Source: CAVQJU01 sp963754955
GTDB lineage: Bacteria; Acidobacteriota; Vicinamibacteria; Vicinamibacterales; CAVVIG01
Assembly (NCBI GenBank): GCA_963754955.1
Contig: CAVWHY010000006.1
Coordinates: 496,001-560,000 of the forward strand
DNA length: 64,000 nucleotides
Direction of reading: 5' to 3'
Below the pieces are notes generated by a model that did no database searches, had not been told where the DNA came from, and was given only the letters and a program-made list of their open reading frames with translations. The position numbers were made by a program, and so were the translations under genes. Below, piece after piece: positions 17,361 through 27,018 of this stretch; positions within the stretch are counted from its first letter, which is position 1, and every line of letters begins with the position of its first letter.

Positions 17361-20300
17361 CTACTTCTTGTTCTTGGCGAGCTGCCGGTAGTACTCCTCG
17401 ATCGCCGTGCGGAAACCGGCCGGCACCTCGTCGGACCCTGACAGTGCGAGCGCATCCTGGCTCGGCTCGGCCTTCTTGCGCAGGTTGAACTCGAACTGCT
17501 GCAGCCGTTCGAGCGCGGCGGCCTGGAGCTTTTCGAGGCCCTTCAGGTCCTCGTAGCCCCGCTCGTCGCCGAACTGCTTCAGGTCGCGGATCACGTCGTC
17601 GAGGTCGCGCGGGTTGACGCCGGCGGCCGAGAGCTCGCGGCGCAGCTGCTCGGCGTCGCCCGACCACTCGCGGAACTCGCGGGCGAACTGCCGCCGATCG
17701 TTCGGGTTGAACGGCACGAAGCCGGAGGTAAACCGGTCGTCGCCGTAGCGCGGGCCGCCGCCGTAGGCGCCGTTCGGATTGCCCACGCGTCCGCCATCGC
17801 CGCCCTGCTGGCCTTGCTGACCCTGGCCGCCCTGCCCCTGCTGACCCTGCTGGCCCTGACCCTGGCCTTGTTGCCCCTGCTGACCCTGGCCTTGGCCTTG
17901 TTGCCCTTGCTGACCCTGACCTTGCTGGCCTTGTTGACCCTGTTGGCCCTGGCCGTTCTGGGCCTGCTGACCCTGCTGGCCTTGCTGACCCTGACCGTTC
18001 TGCTGGCCCTGCTGCCCTGCTGGCCCTGTTGTCCCTGCTGATTCTGCCCGTTGCGCTGACCCTGCTGGCCGTTGCGCTCCTGCGCCTGCTGCTGCCGCAT
18101 GCGCTCGTTGATCGACTGGAGGTTCCGCACCAGGTCGCCGGCCTTGTCGGCGGCGCGCCCGAGCGCGTCCTTCTTCGACTGGTTGCCGAGCGCCGATCCC
18201 GCCTCGCCGATCTTGCGCTGCAGCGCGTCGAGGTTGGCGCCGATGTCGTCTTCCATCGCCTTGGCGTAGTCGCTCGGCGTGCCGCCCAGCTGCGCGCGGC
18301 TGTAGCGAATCTTCTCGCGTACGCGCTTGTCGCGGATCGTGCCGGCCGCCTCTTCGAGCTTGCGCGACGCGTCCTTCTGATCGCGGCGCGTCTCGTTGGC
18401 GATCTGTTCGAGATCCTTCTGCAGCTGGCCGACCTTCGCGTCCATCGCCTCTTTGCGCTGCGCGAGGTTCTGCGCCTTCTGCTGCCGGTCGGCGCCGGCC
18501 TGCGCACCCTCGAGGCCGTTGACGTCCGAGGCGACCTGCTTCTGCTCGTTCGCCAGCGCTTCGGCCTGCTGGCGGGCCGACTCGATGTCGCGCTGCGCGC
18601 GATCGCCCTGGTTGCGCTCGAGTTTCTGCTGCGCCTGGCGCAGCTTGTCGAGCGCCGCCGTGGCCTGCGCGCCGCCGTCACGCGATCCGTTCGCCGCCGC
18701 CTGCCGCATGGCCTGCGCCGCGTCGCGCATCTGCTTGGCCGCGTCCGAGAGATCCTGACGCTGCTGCTCGCGCGTCAGCTGCTCGAGCCGCCGCGCGGCC
18801 TCCTCGAGTTCGTCGGCGAGCTGACGCTGGCTGCCGCCGCCACCGCCGCCGCTGTTCTGCTGGCCCGAGGCCGCCATCCGGCGCTGACGCTCGGCTTCCT
18901 GCTGCTGGCGCCGCGCGAGGTCCTTCAGCTTCTCGGCGAGCTCGTCCACTTTCTGGTCGCCCGACTGCTGCTCGGCGCGCTTCTGCATCTCGTACTGGTT
19001 CGCGAGCTTGTCGAGCTCGAGCTCGAACAGGTCCGCGAGATCCTCGGAGAGCTGGCTCTGGCCGCCGCCGCCACCGCCGCCGCCACCCTGGCGAACCTGC
19101 ATCTCGTAGTTCTGCTCGGCGTCCTGCAGCAGCTTCAGCGCGCGCTGCTCGGGCGAGAGCGCTTCCTTCGCCTGCTGCGCCTTGAGGTTGCCTTCGGCCG
19201 TCTTCATCTCGGCCGACGCCTTCGGCAGCGCCTCGGCGATGGCCTTGAAGCCCGGATCCACGACGCCGACGCGCGCCTGGAGCTTGCCGACCAGTTCGTC
19301 CACCTGCGCGCGCAGCTTCGCCTGCGCGAGGTTGAGGAACACGACGTTCTCGCGGTATTTCTCGGCGGACAGCTTCGGCTTGTCGCGCACCGTGTTGAAC
19401 GTCGCCGCGACGATCTGCCGCTGCTGTTCCGACAGCTGCCCGACGTCGCCACCGCCGCCGCCACCGCCGCCGCCGGCCTGCGATTGCGCCGGCTTGAAGT
19501 CCTTGCGGAACGGCCGGACGTTCACGAAATAGATGTCGCTCGTCGTCGTCTTCGCGCCCTCGGCGGCGTTGTTGTCGGTGGCCTTCGCGTAGTAGGAGAC
19601 GAAGTCGCCGGGCTTCACGCCGAGCTCCTCGAGGTAAATCGTGTGGCCCGCCGACACTTCCTGCAGCGACCTTGCCGCCGCCGAACAGCTGGATGGTCTT
19701 CTCGGCGCCGCCGTTGACCGAGTAGATCATCTGCAGCTGCTTCACGCCGAAGTCGTCGCTGGCCTTCGCCTCGACGAACACCTCTTCGACGGGGCTCGCC
19801 GAGTTGTCGCGGCCCGGCTTCGTGAACGAGACGACCGGCGGCTGGTCCTTGAGGACGTCGATCGTGTACTTCGGCGACGCGTCCACCTGCTCGCCGTGCG
19901 GGCCCGTGAGCTGGATCCTGTAGAAGCCTTCGTCCTTGATCGTGAACTTGCCGGTCAGCGTGCCGTCGGCCTGCTTCGTCGAGCACGTCGTTGCGCCGAG
20001 TCGTTGACCACGATCTTCCCGTCGGGCGACGGCATGGTCGGCGTGACCTTCATCCACACTTCCGTGCCGCGCAGGGCGGCCACGTCGCCGCCAAGTTCCA
20101 CCTTCTGGACGGGCAGGCCGGTGTAGGCGGGGAAGTGATACTCGAGCTCCAGCTTGCCGACCGTCGGCAGGTCGAGCACGGACATCGTGAAGGTCGGCGA
20201 GTGGACGCCGTTCGCCTCGACGTAGTACTCGGTGCCCTTGTCCAGCTTGAACAGCATGCCCTCGAACAGCGACGGGTTGCTGCCCGCGACGAGCGGGATC

Positions 20301-21015
20301 CGCTCGAACGCGGCGCCGGCCGACGTGCGCGTCATCAGCGTCGCGTCTTTCGACGTGAACCCGTTCAGCTGTGCGCTCACGGGCTGGTCGGATCCGCGCG
20401 GCACCTTCGAGTTGCCGGGCCGGACATCGATGCTGTACGGGCTCGACTTCTCGGCGGCCCGCGTGACGACGAGCAGCGCCGACAGGCCCTGGCGCAGATA
20501 CGCCGGGCCGAGCACGACGAGCAGCAGCGCCGCGGCAGTGACCAGGCCGAGCGATCGCGACGTGCCGCTTGACGCCCTGGCGATCGATCGCATGCCCTCG
20601 CTCGAGCGGACCGGCACTGCGCGATGGCCTGATCCACCAGTTTCTCGACGAGGTGGGGCGAGTGGTCTTTCGAGATCGTCGAATCGGAGGTCGCCTCGAT
20701 GGCGCTCAGGATGGCCGCTTCGAGCGACGGATCGTGTTCCTCGAGGTACAGCGCCACCTGGCCGTCGGTGACCTGCCGGCGCATCGCGCGGGCCAGGAAC
20801 TGCCAGACGAGCGCGACGAACACTGCGATCGCCGCGAACCGGAAGGTGATGATCGCCGCCGGGCTGAAACGCAGCGCCTGGAGGCTCGAGGCCGACAGGA
20901 ACAACGCGAGCAGCGTGCCCGCCACCACCACCACCGCGCCTCGGATGGCGAGGCGCTGGCGCCAGCGGTTCCGCACCGACCGAATGACCTCGAGCAGCTC
21001 GCCGCGACGGTCCAT
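17361..21015 (-). CDS. DUF4175-like membrane protein with collagen-like Gln/Gly tail (frameshifted)
   Basis: A protein of about 1,215 residues, last gene of the MoxR/VWA operon. The N-terminus has hydrophobic helices (WRQRLAIRGAVVVVAGTLLA and a second pair around LLVVLGPAYL). An extended periplasmic part with Ig-like strands follows (KYTIDVLKDQPPVVSFTKPG). Then comes a long charged coiled-coil region rich in Gln, Glu and Arg, broken by runs of nine Gly, and a tail of GQQGQQG repeats before a folded end (RRQFAREFREWSGDAEQLRR). This order fits DUF4175 proteins. Frameshifts occur near 20610, 19985, 19670 and 18015. An outer scaffold or mechanical role is a guess; the family is uncharacterised. 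Confidence 0.65.
17790..18060 (-). repeat. Coding tandem repeat for a GQQGQQG/GQGQQG tract
   Basis: Roughly 270 bases of near-perfect 9-base units (CAGGGTCAGCAAGG type on the coding strand) encode a collagen-like Gln/Gly tract of about 80 residues within the DUF4175-like protein. A frameshift near 18015 falls inside it. Confidence 0.75.
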
Positions 21016-21027
21016 GGGGAAGCCTCC

Positions 21028-21121
21028 AAATAGGGGTTAGAGGTTGGAGGCTGGAGGTTAGGGGGCGCAGCCTCGGGGCACTCGTCCCCAGCCTCTAACC
21101 TCTAACCTCCAACCTCACCTA
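21028..21121. repeat. Intergenic inverted tandem repeat, GGTTAGAGGTTGGAGGC family
   Basis: TAGGGGTTAGAGGTTGGAGG faces CCTCTAACCTCTAACCTCC and then CAACCTCACCTA across a GC-rich loop. It lies inside the long minus-strand operon, between the BatA-like gene and the DUF4175-like gene, where it could cause partial termination. Confidence 0.75.
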
Positions 21122-21132
21122 TTATGCAAAGC

Positions 21133-23182
21133 TTACAGGAATCTTTCGCCCTGTGACAGCCGATTTGAGACGACGGTTTCGACGGCGAGCAGCAGCAGGC
21201 CGGTCAACAGGAGGTACCACCACAGGGCCTGACGTTTCTCTGCATCTTTGACGTCGGCTTCGGTGGTTTCGGTTGGTCCACCGCGCCGCGGCTACGGCCT
21301 GGGTGGCCTTGCCGGTGACGGCCGCGACCAGCTCGGCCGGGTCGATGGGCGTGAGATCGGACTCGGCCGGATCGATGTTGACGGCCAGCGCCTGGGGGGC
21401 GGCGGCTTCGTTTCCTCCACCGGCGGGGCGAATCTCGTAAACGCCCTGCTCGCTCAGCTCGAGCGGACCCGCGGAGGTGACCCGCTTGCCGGACGGGGTC
21501 ACGACGAGCCAGTTGGCGCGCGCCTTTGTCAGCGCGGAGACATCCACCACCTGCCCGACCGTCAACCAGGAGCGGGGCGATTCGAACTGCCCGAGATACT
21601 TCACCAGCTGGTGCACGAGCGGCAGGTAGACGGGCTTGCGGGGGAGATCGCTGTACGAATCATCGAGCGTGGACGTCAGCACGATGACGCGGCCCGCGCC
21701 GACCTTCCGCTCGGCCGCCGCCACCGCGCCATCGTCGAACCGCGCGAGGACGCGGTCGTTCGGGCCCGTGGTGAGTGCGCGGTAGCGGTAGATGCGCGCG
21801 GCGGAGAAGTCGCCGCTGCGCGGCGCCTTGAAGATCTCGAACACGGCGTGCCCGTAGTCGCGGAAGCCGAGCGTCGCGCCGCGCGACGTGCGATCGACGC
21901 CGGGGCCCAGCGTGCCGGGCAGGAGGTCGGCCTCGCCTTGCGGCCACGTCGTGTGATCGCCCGCCGCGACCAGCAGCCCGCCGCCGTTTTCGACGTACTT
22001 CTTGAGCGTGCCGCCCGCGCCCGCCGACGGGAAGGGCACGTCGTTCAGGATCACGACGGACCGCTTCTCGAAGTTCATCGGCGTCACGCGCGTGACCGGC
22101 ACGACGTCCGTGCGGAAGATGGGAGTCGTGCTGATGCCGAGCGCCTGCGAGAGGTACAACGCGGAATCGCTTCGGTCCGGGTTGGTGACCAGCAGCAGCG
22201 ACACCGGTGCGGCGGGCGACACCGTGAAGTGGAAGACGTTGTCGGCCGGCAGCGGGTCCGTCCCGGCCCGGACGGTGCCCTTGACGATCGGCCGATCGAC
22301 GGTGAACTGCGTGAACGACACGGACGCCGTCGCGTTCGCGCCGACCTTCACCTGCTGCGTCTGGATCTGATGCCCTTCCACTTCGAGCGTCACCGGCACG
22401 TCGGCCACCGGCTCGGTGCCCTTGTTGGCGATCCCGGCGGAAACCGTGACCCGTTCCTGCCCCGAGAACGACGCGCGCGCGAACGTGATCGACGGGATGG
22501 CGATGTTGTTCGCCTTGGCCGACGCGACCGAGACGGGCGTCAGCGTGTAGCCCTCGCCGAAGTGCACGTCCTCGGACCCGGTCCAGCCGGCGCGCTGAAA
22601 GTCGCTGATGAGGACGGCTTCCTTGCGGCGGGCCTGCGATCGGCTCAGGATGCTCTCGGCGAGCTTGAGTGCCGGGCCGTAGCGCGTGGCGTCGGCGTCC
22701 ACCTTCGCGAGGTCGATCGCGGCGTCGAGCCGGGCGCGATCGGTCGTCGCGCGCATGTTCTCCTCGGCGTTGCGGCTGAAGAGGACGAGCGTCGCGCGAT
22801 CGTTGGCGCCGAGCGAGCGGATAGCGGCGTGCGCCGCGTCGCGCGCCCGCTGCCAGTGATCGCCGAACCCCATGCTGGCCGAGTGATCGAGGACGACGAC
22901 GAGCTCGCGGCTCCCGCCGGCGGCCGCGGCGGCGATCGCCTGCTGGCGGAGGAACGGCCGGGCGAACGCGGCGACGATCAGCAGGAGCGCCGCGCACCGC
23001 ATGACCAGCAGCGCCCAGTGGCGGATGCGGCGCCGGCGCACGGACTGATACGGGATACGCTGCACGAACATCAGCGACGGGAACTGGATGACGCGCTTCC
23101 GCTCGCGCTGGATCAGGTGCACGAATATCGGGACGGCGATGGCGGCGGAGGCGAGCAGGAAGAACGGGGTGAGAAACGCCAT
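21133..23182 (-). CDS. BatA-like membrane protein with VWA domain (frameshift near 3' end)
   Basis: A protein of about 680 residues. The N-terminus is the BatA leader: a helix followed by HLIQRERKRVIQFPSLMF and a second helix after RRRRIRHWALL. A von Willebrand A domain follows with the metal-site motif VVVLDHSASMGFG. The middle has beta-sandwich and glutamine-amidotransferase-like segments (VENGGGLLVAAGD). The frame changes near 21290; in the other frame the protein ends with a membrane helix LLLAVETVV and a TAA at 21133. The ATG overlaps the preceding DUF58 stop (TGATG). Family members in Bacteroides aerotolerance operons are thought to organise envelope complexes with MoxR. Confidence 0.8.
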
Positions 23183-24102
23183 CACCGGACCCGCATCATC
23201 CGCTCTCGGGCCGACAGGTAGCTGAAGAGCGACCGGTCGAGCGGTTCGGCCGTGTTAACCATGGTGTAGTCGATCCGGTGCTCGGAAAATTTCGTCGTCA
23301 GGGCGTCGATGTGCCCGCGAATCAGCTTGCGGTATTCGTCCCTGAACGAGTCGGGCACCACCGGAATCTGATCGCCGCTCTCGAGATCCTCGAAGCTCGA
23401 CGCGTCGGTGTAGCTGAAGTCGAGCTCGGCCGGGTCGAGGACGTGGAACACGATCAGGTCGTTGCCGGCGAACCGGAGCGGCTTGATCGCCTCGAGGACA
23501 ACATCCGGATCCTCGTAGAAGTCCGACATGAGCACCAGGATGCTGCGCCGCTTGAAGTGCTCCGACATGTCCTTGAGCGGCCGCATGAGCTCGCCCCGCC
23601 GCTCGGCCCTGGCGCGATCGAGCGTGTGCAGCAGGACGTTGAAGTGCTTGGCCGACGGCGGCACGTAGTTCACGATCTCGCTGTCGAACGTGATGCAGCC
23701 CACGCGGTCGCGCTGCCGCTGCGCCAGGTACGCGAGGCACGCGCCGAGATAGCTGGCGTAGGTGAGCTTCGTGATGCCCTTGCTGCCGAAGCTCATCGAC
23801 TTGGATAGATCCAGCAGCAGCGAGAAGTTCGTGTTGGTGTCGGCCTCGTACTGCTTGACGTAGAAGCGGTCGGTGCGCGCGTACAGCCGCCAGTCCACGC
23901 GCCGGATGTCGTCGCCGGCCACGTAGCCGCGGTGCTCCGCGAAGTCGATTGAGGCGCCGAAATACGGCGCCCGGTGAAGCCCGTTGATGAAGCCGTCCAC
24001 CACCGTCCGCGCGAGAAGCTCCAGGTTGCCGATCCGCGCCAGGATCTTCGGATCGACGAACTGCGCCCCCGGCATCGTGGTCGCGTCGGCCTGGTGCTGC
24101 AT
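23182..24102 (-). CDS. DUF58 protein
   Basis: A 306-residue intact protein with the DUF58 signature GYVAGDDIRRVDWRLYART, followed by a VWA-like fold in which LLLDLSKSMSFG replaces the usual DxSxS metal site. MSDFYEDPDVVLEAIKPL is the second conserved block. DUF58 proteins act with MoxR ATPases. It starts on the A of the MoxR stop (TAATG) and its own stop overlaps the BatA-like start, so the three genes are translationally coupled. Confidence 0.9.
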   Translation of the reverse strand: MQHQADATTMPGAQFVDPKILARIGNLELLARTVVDGFINGLHRAPYFGASIDFAEHRGYVAGDDIRRVDWRLYARTDRFYVKQYEADTNTNFSLLLDLSKSMSFGSKGITKLTYASYLGACLAYLAQRQRDRVGCITFDSEIVNYVPPSAKHFNVLLHTLDRARAERRGELMRPLKDMSEHFKRRSILVLMSDFYEDPDVVLEAIKPLRFAGNDLIVFHVLDPAELDFSYTDASSFEDLESGDQIPVVPDSFRDEYRKLIRGHIDALTTKFSEHRIDYTMVNTAEPLDRSLFSYLSARERMMRVR

Positions 24103-25115
24103 TACATCCCCGACTTCGGCATCGCGACTGCCGCGAGGAGATCGTCCACGATGGAGTCGGTCGTGATGCCTTCGGACTCGGCGCGGAAGTTGGTCAGCAC
24201 GCGGTGCCGCAGCACCGGGTGCGCCATGGCCCGGATGTCCTCGAAGCTCACGTGATAGCGGCCGTTGGTGATCGCGCGCGCCTTGGCGCCGAGCACCAGG
24301 TACTGCGCCGCGCGGACGCTGGCGCCGAACGCGACGTATTTCTTCACCGATTCGGGCGCCTCTTTGCTCTTGGGCCGGCTCGTGCGCACGAGGTGCAGCG
24401 CGTAGCGCATCACCGGCTCGGCGACCGGCACGCGCCGGACGAGGCGCTGGAACGCGATGAGGTCGGGACCGGTGACCGGCCGGTTGAACTTCGGGTCCAC
24501 GATCGCCGTCGTCGTCCGCACGACGTTGAACTCCTCGTCTTCCGGCGGGTGCTCGATGACGATGTGGAACATGAACCGGTCGAGCTGCGCTTCGGGCAGC
24601 GGGTACGTGCCTTCGAGCTCGATCGGGTTCTGGGTCGCGAACACGAAGAACGGCTCGTCGAGCGTGTAGGTGCGGCCCTGGATCGTGACGCGGTGCTCCT
24701 GCATCGCCTCGAGCAGCGCGGCCTGCGTCTTCGGCGGCGTGCGGTTGATTTCGTCGGCGAGCACGATGTTCGCGAACATCGGTCCCGGCGCGAACACCAT
24801 CTGGCGGCGCCCCGTGGCCGCGTCTTCCTGGATGATGTCGGTGCCCGTGATGTCCGACGGCATCAGGTCGGGCGTGAACTGGATGCGGTTGAACTTCAGC
24901 TCGAGCACCTGGGCGAGCGTCGCGATGAGCAGCGTCTTCGCCAGCCCGGGCACGCCGACGATGAGGCTGTTGCCGCCGACGAAGAGCGTCAGCAGGACCA
25001 GCTCGATCACGTCGCCCTGCCCGACGATCCTCTTCTGCAGCTCGGCGATGATCGCCTTGCGTCCCGCGTTCATCCTGTCGGCGAGTGCTACATCGTCTGC
25101 GGATTCGAGTTCCAC
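24102..25115 (-). CDS. MoxR-family AAA+ ATPase
   Basis: A 337-residue intact ATPase. Walker A is GVPGLAKT and Walker B is NIVLADEINRTPPKTQAALL, which also shows the MoxR hallmark. Sensor 1 lies in FATQNPIELEGTYPLPEAQL. The C-terminal helical lid contains YLVLGAKARA. MoxR ATPases act as chaperones that mature or insert cofactors into partner complexes, and they are nearly always encoded beside DUF58 and VWA proteins, as here. Confidence 0.95.
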   Translation of the reverse strand: MELESADDVALADRMNAGRKAIIAELQKRIVGQGDVIELVLLTLFVGGNSLIVGVPGLAKTLLIATLAQVLELKFNRIQFTPDLMPSDITGTDIIQEDAATGRRQMVFAPGPMFANIVLADEINRTPPKTQAALLEAMQEHRVTIQGRTYTLDEPFFVFATQNPIELEGTYPLPEAQLDRFMFHIVIEHPPEDEEFNVVRTTTAIVDPKFNRPVTGPDLIAFQRLVRRVPVAEPVMRYALHLVRTSRPKSKEAPESVKKYVAFGASVRAAQYLVLGAKARAITNGRYHVSFEDIRAMAHPVLRHRVLTNFRAESEGITTDSIVDDLLAAVAMPKSGM

Positions 25116-25128
25116 GGTCGCTCCTGTT

Positions 25129-25210
25129 CAGTCAGCAGTCAACAGTCGGCAGTCGGCAGTCGGCAGTCAGCAGAAATGACCAAATCGACCAGATGACCAA
25201 ACGACCAAAA
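25129..25210. repeat. Intergenic tandem repeats, CAGTCGG and GACCAAA families side by side
   Basis: Six or so copies of CAGTCGG/CAGTCAG are followed directly by ATGACCAAATCGACCAG and ATGACCAAACGACC units. Unlike the other spacers the two halves are not complementary, so this looks like two different one-sided elements fused together. It separates the DUF4159 stop from the MoxR start. Confidence 0.65.
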
Positions 25211-25213
25211 GAT

Positions 25214-26005
25214 TCAGTGAGTCATGCCGTACATCACGTAGTTCACGCCCGAGCTTGTACGCCTCGTTCGATTCGTCGATCGGCCGGAAGCCGGTGGCCG
25301 AGAACTCCCAGAAGTCCGAGATGTCGGTGTTGTGATTGGCGATCACCATGAGCCGCTTGGTCGGATCGTTGTCCTCGAACAGGCCGAACAGCTCCACCCG
25401 CCCGCGGTCGTAGGACTGCGGGATGATGTCGAACGACTCGATCTTGAAGAACGAGTCGTACACCTGCATCTTCGGATCCATCGGAATGAAGCGGGCTTCG
25501 GGCAGCACACGGTGCATGTTGGTCTCGAAATTCGTCCAGCCCCCGCCGCCCCGGAAGTCGCTGCGGAAATCGTCGAAGATCACGAAGCCGCCCTTGAGCA
25601 GGTACGCCCGCAGGCCCGCGGCCTCCTTGTCGTTCATCTCCCAGAAGCCGGCCTCCGTGAAGTAGGCGACCGGAAACTTGAACAGCTCCGGGTCGTCCAG
25701 CTTCACGACGTTGCTCTCGTCGATGTGCGGCGCCAGGTAGCTCACCTCGTTCAGGATCTTCGTGAGGTTTCGCTCGCGCGCGCGGGTAGCCGTGCGCCCA
25801 TGCCGGCAGGCCGCGGTAGTAGTAGCCGCCGGGCCCGACCGTGTACCGGATCCGCGCGAACGTGAACTTCCCGTCGTACGGGATGTTGTGCGTCGGCGGA
25901 TCGTAGCCGGTCCCGTCGGAGAAGAACCGCTGGGCGAAGGCCGTGCCCGCCGCGCAGAAGTACCGCGACGGCCGACGCCGTGACGAAGAGCCGGCGTCGC
26001 GTCAT
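25214..26005 (-). CDS. DUF4159 protein (frameshifted at both ends)
   Basis: A secreted protein of about 260 residues. After the N-terminal stretch MTRRRLFVTASAVAV, the body in the adjacent frame carries FTFARIRYTVGPGGYYYRG, a DUF4159 hallmark, and then LPAWAHGYPRAR. LLKGGFVIFDDFRSDFRGGG is the glutamine-amidotransferase-like core. The natural end, NYVMYGMTH and a TGA at 25214, is reached only after correcting a frameshift near 25250; others lie near 25790 and 25950. The start overlaps the preceding stop (ATGA). DUF4159 proteins accompany MoxR/VWA operons in many phyla but have no defined activity. Confidence 0.75.
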
Positions 26006-27018
26006 TTCTTGTTCTCGCGCTCCCGAATCGCGCGCGTCTTGAGCGCCAGCTCCGTCAGCAGCTTTTCGCTTTGCTGCTCGTACTCCGCCGGGTCCATCGA
26101 CGTCTTTCCTGAGCCGCAGCGCCGCCACCTCGTTCTCGAGGACGCGCTGCGCGTCGAGCAGCGCGCGCAGTTCCGGGTCGGCGATCTTCGCCGTCGCGGC
26201 CGCCTTGGCGCGATCCGACTCGAGGAACAGCGTCCCGGCGAACTTGCCCTCACGGCCGTCGTCGAGCGCGGCGTGCTCGGTCTGGATGTAGCCGCCTTTC
26301 GCATAGGTGGCGGCCACCTTCGTCTTCGCGTACTCGAACGCTTCGCTCACCGACACGCGGCCGTTGCGATCCGTGTCGGCGGCGGTGTCCTTGAACGCCT
26401 CCGCGAAAAACGGCGCGAACCGCGTTTCGTTGCGCTCGCCGCCGGTTTTCGTCGCCGCGACGATCGTGCGCCCCGGCCCGGCCAGCGGCGCCAGGAAGCC
26501 GCCGCTCGAACTGGCCGTGTTCACGAAGACGATCCGCTGCGCGAGCACCTTGGACAGCAGCCCGGCGTAGTCCTCGGCGGAGAGATCGGGTCCGGCGAGA
26601 TTGAAGGCCGCGACCTTGCCGTCGAAACTGCCGTGTCCGATCAGGATGATGAACACCTGGTCGGCGGCCTGCGCGCGCGCCGCGAGGTCGGCAAACGCCT
26701 TCTGCACGTTGTCCCGGGTCGATCGTGCCTTGATGCGCGCCGGCGCGAGATCCGGCTTGTCGCCGAGATAGGTGATGGTGTCGTCGGTCAGCCCGCCGCG
26801 CTCTTTCGCGGCGTCGATGATCGCCGTCGCCCACTGGTGAAACTGGTTCGCGTGCTCGTCGTCTCCGCCGACGCCGGTGATCACCAGCAGATGGGTGTCC
26901 TGCGCGGACTGCCGCGCCGGCGAGCAGGAGGAGGAGCAGGCAGCAGTACGTAGCGTCCGGCTTGAGCCGGACGGAACGTCCGCCTGAAGGCGGACGCTAC
27001 GCAAGCCAGGACGCTCAT
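26002..27018 (-). CDS. Caspase-like (C13/C14 fold) protein with EF-hand, catalytic Cys replaced
   Basis: A secreted protein of about 330 residues. The core has the caspase-haemoglobinase order: HLLVITGVGGDDEH, then FIILIGHGSFDGK with the catalytic His, then IVFVNTASSSGGFLAPL. In the last motif the position that is Cys in active peptidases (DxCxSGG) appears to be Ser. DTDRNGRVSVSEAFEYAKT is an EF-hand. The C-terminal part is a helical stretch ending RAIRERENKK. Frameshifts lie near 26110 and 26920. The start is unresolved: the ATG at 27018 overlaps the upstream stop (ATGA), but the codons after it run through a spacer hairpin before the likely signal peptide LLLLLLAGAAVRAQ. Confidence 0.65.
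26948..27002. repeat. Double hairpin element, CGTCCGGC family
   Basis: Two adjacent hairpins, CGTCCGGCTTGAGCCGGACG and CGTCCGCCTGAAGGCGGACG, are themselves flanked by GTAGCGTCCG/CGGACGCTAC, so the whole can also fold as one long stem. It lies at the junction of the VWA gene and the caspase-like gene. Confidence 0.75.

Noticed and set aside
18029..19717. Long plus-strand open frame opposite the DUF4175-like gene (and similar long antisense frames at 2049-3284, 8182-10266 and 21248-23221)
   Set aside because: They translate to Arg/Ala/Leu/Val-rich sequence without motifs, as expected for the complement of GC-rich codons; the opposite strand has clear protein families.
25129..25210. Possible CRISPR array from repeated CAGTCGG units
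   Set aside because: Units are 7 bp and contiguous, with no 28-37 bp repeats, no unique spacers and no cas genes.
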